Position numbers and translations under genes: made by a program. Below are positions 14,592 to 17,827 of a DNA stretch of 17,827 nt, in pieces. The DNA lies in contig DASQZW010000192.1 of NCBI GenBank assembly GCA_035638495.1, positions 1 to 17,827 on the forward strand, read 5' to 3'. This DNA comes from CF-161 sp035638495. GTDB taxonomy: Bacteria > Chloroflexota > Dormibacteria > Dormibacterales > Dormibacteraceae. Every line of letters begins with the position of its first letter. Position 1 is the first letter of the stretch. The notes under the pieces were generated by a model that saw nothing but the letters and a program-made list of their open reading frames with translations, did no database searches and was not told the origin of the DNA.

Positions 14592-15803
14592 GTGATCGAG
14601 GCAGACCTGGTCGTTCACGGAATCGGGCAGCTGGTGACCTGCGAGCCGACCCAGGGCGAGGGCCCGCTCGGGCTGCTCGAGAACGCCGCGGTGGCGGCCC
14701 GGCAGGGGCAGATCGTGTGGGTCGGGCCCACCTCCCGGTGGCACGGGCGCCTGGAGCTCCCGGACCACGCGACCATCGTGGACGCGCAGGGCTGCTGCGT
14801 CCTGCCCGGGTTCGTGGACGCGCACTCGCACCTGCTCTGGGCCGGCTCGCGCGCGGACGAGTACGCCGCCCGCGTCCGCGGCCAGCCGTACTGGGGCGGC
14901 GGCATCATGCGCACCGTCCGGATGACGCGGGCGGCGCCGCTCGACGAGCTGCTCAGGATCGGCCGGCGCCGGCTGCGCAGCTGCCTGCGCCACGGCATAA
15001 CGGCGCTGGAGGCCAAGTCCGGCTACGGGCTCGACACAGCCACGGAGGAGCGCCTGCTGCGGGCCGGCACCACGCTGGCGGAAGAGACGTCCCAGCGCAT
15101 CGTGACGACGTTCTACGGCGCCAACGTCGTGCCCGACGGCGTCGCGGCCGAAGAGTACCTGCGCGAGGTCCTGGACGTCATGATCCCGCGCTTCCGGCCG
15201 CTGGCCGCCTTCTGCGACGCCTGGTGCGACCCCGGCGCCTTCAACGGGGCGCAGTGCCGGCGCATCCTGAACAAGGCGCACGGCCTCGGCTACCAGCTCA
15301 AGCTGCACGCCTCCCAGCTCGCGCCGGGCGACGGTCCCCGGCTGGCGGTCGACCTCGGCGCGACCTCGGTCGACCACCTCGACTACCTGCGGGACGGCGA
15401 TGCCCGGATGCTCGCCGAGTCGTCTGTCGTCTGCGTGGTGTGCCCGGGCACCACGACGAACCTCAAGCTCGCCGGCGAGGGATCGGCCCGGGCGCTGGCC
15501 GCCGCCGGCTGCCAGCTCGCCATCGCGACGGACTACAACCCCGGCACCTGCTGCTCGGAGAACATGTGCCTGATGATCGGGCTCGCCTGCCAGGAGCTGG
15601 GGCTGTCGCCGGAGGAGGCCGTGCGAGGCGCGACGCTGGGCGGCGCGCGGGCGCTGCGCTTGCAGCGCCAGTGCGGCTCGATCCGCCTCGGCAAGCGCTG
15701 CGACCTGCTGCTGCTCGACGCGGAGAGCTACCTGGAGCTGCCGTACCGCCTGGGCGTCAACCTGGTCGACCGGACCGTCTGCCAGGGCAGGCTGGCAACG
15801 TAG
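14592..15803 (+). CDS. HutI-like amidohydrolase (imidazolonepropionase family, altered active site)
   Basis: The protein has 403 residues from GTG 14592, the family's normal length. HutI opens 4-imidazolone-5-propanoate to N-formimidoyl-glutamate in histidine breakdown. Seen: VLPGFVDAHSHLLWAGSRADEY with zinc ligands His78 and His80, YWGGGIMRTVRMTRAAP, LEAKSGYGLDTATEERLLRA, zinc ligand His239, DHLDYL with His262, and TDYNPGT with Asp314. Two residues that I believe are universal are changed: the GAH motif reads FYGANVVP (Asn178), and HxDE reads LHASQL (Gln242). Substrate contacts and the catalytic glutamate are thus altered, so the reaction may differ from HutI. The formimidoyltransferase-like gene follows by 16 bases. 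No hutH or hutU is in the window. Confidence 0.85.
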   Translation: MIEADLVVHGIGQLVTCEPTQGEGPLGLLENAAVAARQGQIVWVGPTSRWHGRLELPDHATIVDAQGCCVLPGFVDAHSHLLWAGSRADEYAARVRGQPYWGGGIMRTVRMTRAAPLDELLRIGRRRLRSCLRHGITALEAKSGYGLDTATEERLLRAGTTLAEETSQRIVTTFYGANVVPDGVAAEEYLREVLDVMIPRFRPLAAFCDAWCDPGAFNGAQCRRILNKAHGLGYQLKLHASQLAPGDGPRLAVDLGATSVDHLDYLRDGDARMLAESSVVCVVCPGTTTNLKLAGEGSARALAAAGCQLAIATDYNPGTCCSENMCLMIGLACQELGLSPEEAVRGATLGGARALRLQRQCGSIRLGKRCDLLLLDAESYLELPYRLGVNLVDRTVCQGRLAT

Positions 15804-15819
15804 AGGTCTGGCGCCGCCG

Positions 15820-16878
15820 GTGATCTGGGAGGCGGTGCCCAACTTCTCGACCGGCACCGACTCGGCATTGATCGACCGGCTCGGCGCCGGCCCCCGCGTC
15901 CTGGACACGCACGCCGACACCGACCACGACCGCTGCGTGGTCACCCTGGTCGAGACACGCCTCGACCGGCTCGCGACCGCCGTCCTGCACCGGGTGGCGC
16001 TGGCCGTGGACGGGATCGACCTGCGCCGGCAGGCGGGCGTGCACCCGCGGGTCGGGGCGGCGGACGTGGTGCCGCTGGTGCCGCTGGGGGGCGCGCCGAT
16101 GGGCGCGGCGGTGGCCGCTGCCCGCCGGCTTGGTGACCGCATCTGGCGGGAGCTCCGCGTCCCGGTGTTCTTCTACGCGGAGGCCGCGGCCGGCCGCCGG
16201 CTCGCCGACATCCGGGCCGGTCGCGTCTCGCCGGACCTCGGCGGCGCACCCCACCCCACCGCCGGGGCGGTCTGCGTGGGCGCGCGCCGGCCGCTGGTGG
16301 CCTACAACGTCGTGTTCGCGGGCATGCCGCTGGCGGCCGGGCGCCGGGTGGCGGCCGGGATGCGAGAGCTGGCCGGCGTCCAGGCGCTGGCGTTCGCGCT
16401 GCCGGGCGGCCGCACGCAGGTCAGCATGAACCTCACCCGGCCAGGGGAGACCGGGGTGCCAGCCGCGTACGCCCGGGCGTGCGAGCTGGCGGGCTCGGCG
16501 GGCGTCCCGGAGCTCGTCGGGCTGTGCCCGGCATCCGCCGCCGGACCGGGCTGCGACGGCGGGCTGCTGGAGGCCCGGATCGCCGGCGCGGTGGCGCTCC
16601 GGGCCTCGGCGGTGGCGTCCAGGGAGGCGGCGATGCGGCTCGCCGCCGAGGCGCGGTCGCTGCGCCGGCTCGAGACGGGCCAGGTAGCCCTGCTGGCTGG
16701 CGCCGAGCGCGCCGCGGCGCTGCGCCGGCAGCTGCGCGCCTCCGGGCTGGCGACGGCCGACCTGGAGGCGCTGCTGAGCGGCGCGGTCCGGGGACTGCGC
16801 GACGCCGTGTCGCCCGCGACGCAGGCGCGGTTCGAGGAACGGGTGGGTCTGCTCGACCGCTGGCTCAACCGGACGTGA
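15820..16878 (+). CDS. Glutamate formimidoyltransferase-like protein with C-terminal helical extension
   Basis: The protein has 352 residues from GTG 15820. The first 255 or so match the formiminotransferase domain of FTCD, which moves the formimidoyl group from N-formimidoyl-glutamate to tetrahydrofolate. Seen: WEAVPNFSTG at the start, DTHADTDHDRCVVT, QAGVHPRVGAADVVPLVPL with the catalytic-type His, LADIRAGR, VGARRPLVAYNVVFA and TQVSMNLTRPGETG. The loop after ADIRAGR is shorter than usual. Beyond residue 255 comes a helical, Ala/Arg/Leu-rich tail of about 95 residues (for instance EAAMRLAAEARSLRRLETG) that does not look like the 200-residue cyclodeaminase domain. It sits with the HutI-like gene as the next step of the same pathway, though the HutI-like partner has an altered active site. 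Confidence 0.85.
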   Translation: MIWEAVPNFSTGTDSALIDRLGAGPRVLDTHADTDHDRCVVTLVETRLDRLATAVLHRVALAVDGIDLRRQAGVHPRVGAADVVPLVPLGGAPMGAAVAAARRLGDRIWRELRVPVFFYAEAAAGRRLADIRAGRVSPDLGGAPHPTAGAVCVGARRPLVAYNVVFAGMPLAAGRRVAAGMRELAGVQALAFALPGGRTQVSMNLTRPGETGVPAAYARACELAGSAGVPELVGLCPASAAGPGCDGGLLEARIAGAVALRASAVASREAAMRLAAEARSLRRLETGQVALLAGAERAAALRRQLRASGLATADLEALLSGAVRGLRDAVSPATQARFEERVGLLDRWLNRT

Positions 16879-16880
16879 CC

Positions 16881-16886
16881 TATAGT
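16881..16886 (+). promoter_or_regulatory. Candidate -10 element (leaderless start of the Phd-LeuA fusion gene)
   Basis: TATAGT, one base from the consensus, lies directly after the formimidoyltransferase stop and ends 6 bases before GTG 16893. Transcription would start at the start codon itself. A GGAG within the spacer might also serve as binding site if the gene is read from a longer transcript. Confidence 0.45.
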
Positions 16887-16892
16887 GGAGTC

Positions 16893-17738
16893 GTGCCCCG
16901 GACGGTGGAGCTCGACGAGTTCGCCGGCAAGGCCACCGTGCTGATCGACGCCGTGGCCGCCGGCGAGGAGTCCGTGGTCGTGGTGAGGAGGGGTGCCCCG
17001 ATCGCCGTGCTCGCGCCGCTCGGCGCGCCCCAGGCCCAGGCCGTGCTCGCGGACCTGCCCCGGTGGGAGGAGTGGGTGCACGAGGTCAGGGAGTCCTTCG
17101 CGGAGGCCGCGGGCCGGCCGCTCACGCCGCAGCTGCCGCTGCCCGACCCGCCCCACCTGGACAAGGCGCTGCTCGGGTTCGACCCCGCCTCCGGCGCGAT
17201 CGGCTCGCCCGCCGGACGCGAGTACCTGGCCGGCGAGCTCACCCGGCTGAACGTGCCGGTCCGGGATGAGGACCTGCTCAGCCGGATCTACTCTGCCGTC
17301 CTCCGGCTCTGCGAAGACAAGGAGCACGTCTACGAGCCGGACCTGCGAGTGGTGGCCCAGGAGCTGATCGCCGAGGCGCCGCAGCGGCTGCGGCTGCTGG
17401 CGGTCACCGTCACCTCCAGCACCGGCCTGCCCGCCACGGCCGAGGTCACGCTCGAGCTGGGCGAGGGCCCGGCGATGCGCAGGGAGCACGGCGACGGCCC
17501 GCTGGATGCCGCGTTCAAGGCCATCCAGCGGCTGACGCAGCTGGAGCCGGTCGTCGAGAACTTCTCGGTCGTGGCGGCCACGCCCGGCCGCGACGCGATG
17601 GCCGAGGCCGTGATCCAGCTGGTGCTCGACGGCCGCCGGGCCATCGGCTCGGGCGCCTCGACCAACGCGATCGAGGCCGGCATCCACGCCTACGTCAACG
17701 CGCTGAACTTCCTGATCGAGGCGCGCGCTCCCGCATGA
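16893..17738 (+). CDS. Phd/YefM-like DNA-binding domain fused to the LeuA non-catalytic C-terminal region
   Basis: The protein has 281 residues from GTG 16893. Residues 1-45 read like a Phd/YefM antitoxin N-domain: TVELDEFAGKATVLIDAVAAGEE, then VVVVRRGAPIAVLAPL. After a linker (46-105) comes sequence typical of 2-isopropylmalate synthase downstream of its TIM barrel: GREYLAGELTRLNVP (109-122), RDEDLL and VYEPDLRVV. The LeuA allosteric domain follows: VTVTSSTGLPATAEVTLEL, HGDGPLDAAFKAIQRL (199-213) and IGSGASTNAIEAGIHAYVNALN (251-272). In LeuA this domain binds leucine as feedback inhibitor. The catalytic barrel is absent, so it cannot be a synthase. A ligand-responsive repressor is the natural inference. 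No toxin gene is adjacent. Confidence 0.85.
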   Translation: MPRTVELDEFAGKATVLIDAVAAGEESVVVVRRGAPIAVLAPLGAPQAQAVLADLPRWEEWVHEVRESFAEAAGRPLTPQLPLPDPPHLDKALLGFDPASGAIGSPAGREYLAGELTRLNVPVRDEDLLSRIYSAVLRLCEDKEHVYEPDLRVVAQELIAEAPQRLRLLAVTVTSSTGLPATAEVTLELGEGPAMRREHGDGPLDAAFKAIQRLTQLEPVVENFSVVAATPGRDAMAEAVIQLVLDGRRAIGSGASTNAIEAGIHAYVNALNFLIEARAPA

Positions 17739-17827
17739 GGCCGGCCACGGCCCGACTGGCCGCGATCCTCGCGGCGGTCGTGGTGAGCGCGTGCGCCTCC
17801 GGCTCGGCCGCGCCGCCGCCGCCCACG
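17735..17827 (+). CDS. Lipoprotein, N-terminal part only (runs off the right edge)
   Basis: The first 31 residues are visible. The ATG at 17735 overlaps the stop of the fusion gene (ATGA). MRPATARLAAILAAVVV followed by SAC is a lipoprotein signal with lipobox VSAC; the Cys would be residue 20, followed by a Ser/Ala/Pro-rich linker. It should be exported and lipid-anchored. The coupling to the Phd-LeuA gene suggests a link, but without the mature part no function can be given. Confidence 0.7.
   Translation, partial: MRPATARLAAILAAVVVSACASGSAAPPPPT

Noticed and set aside
16302..17687. A 461-codon minus-strand frame opposite the transferase and fusion genes
   Set aside because: Low-complexity Ser/Arg/Pro composition, antisense to clear domains on the plus strand.
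16893..17827. A toxin-antitoxin module built on the Phd-like domain
   Set aside because: The next gene encodes a lipoprotein signal, not a Doc, YoeB or PIN-type toxin, and the antitoxin's toxin-binding part is replaced by the LeuA region.
1..17827. tRNA, rRNA, CRISPR array or insertion sequence
   Set aside because: No tRNA-like cloverleaf, repeat-spacer pattern, transposase motif or terminal inverted repeats were noticed when reading the window.

Overview
The window is very GC-rich, starts many genes with GTG, packs genes tightly and has several short-leader or apparently leaderless starts. Its gene content (an MpaB/DUF2236 oxygenase, a WW-like 'SPDGxWxWDGTQW' membrane protein, remnants of a YrbE permease and an HAE3-type RND transporter, rpmB next to asp23 and fakA) suggests an actinomycete, perhaps class Thermoleophilia. 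A Chloroflexota relative is not excluded. No rRNA, tRNA, CRISPR array or insertion sequence was recognised.

Left part, minus strand (1-5288): a compact three-gene operon. A small WW-like/DUF4190-like membrane protein is followed by a TPR protein and then by a very large P-loop ATPase that runs off the left edge. The TPR and ATPase genes share a base in a TGATG stop/start. The ATPase resembles the DUF6079/PglY-BrxC-like ATPases that I associate with phage-resistance loci. 5422-5933 is a scar: the N-terminus of a YrbE/MlaE-type permease joined out of frame to the C-terminus of an RND transporter, probably what remains of an mce-type operon. 6171-7435 holds OsmC and an MpaB-family oxygenase.

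Middle, plus strand (7521-9316): a TPR protein is coupled by ATGA to a TlpA/ResA-like redoxin. The redoxin reading frame has one in-frame TGA exactly where the first Cys of a CGC redox motif should be, followed by a SECIS-like hairpin. It is a probable selenoprotein (UGC motif).

9306-12189, minus strand: asp23, fakA and degV (FakB) form a fatty-acid-kinase cassette, divergent from rpmB (12241-12426). The two directions appear to share a bidirectional promoter with overlapping -10 elements. rpmB is followed by a small membrane protein and a MaoC-like hotdog protein, which ends tail-to-tail with an AcuC-type deacetylase (13449-14558, minus).

Right part, plus strand (14592-17827): a HutI-like amidohydrolase with two active-site substitutions, a formimidoyltransferase-like protein with an extra helical tail, an unusual fusion of a Phd/YefM antitoxin-like DNA-binding domain to the non-catalytic C-terminal half of 2-isopropylmalate synthase (the LeuA allosteric domain), and the start of a lipoprotein coupled to it. 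The fusion protein and the selenoprotein are the most striking items. All family assignments are from reading the translated sequence; no database search was run.
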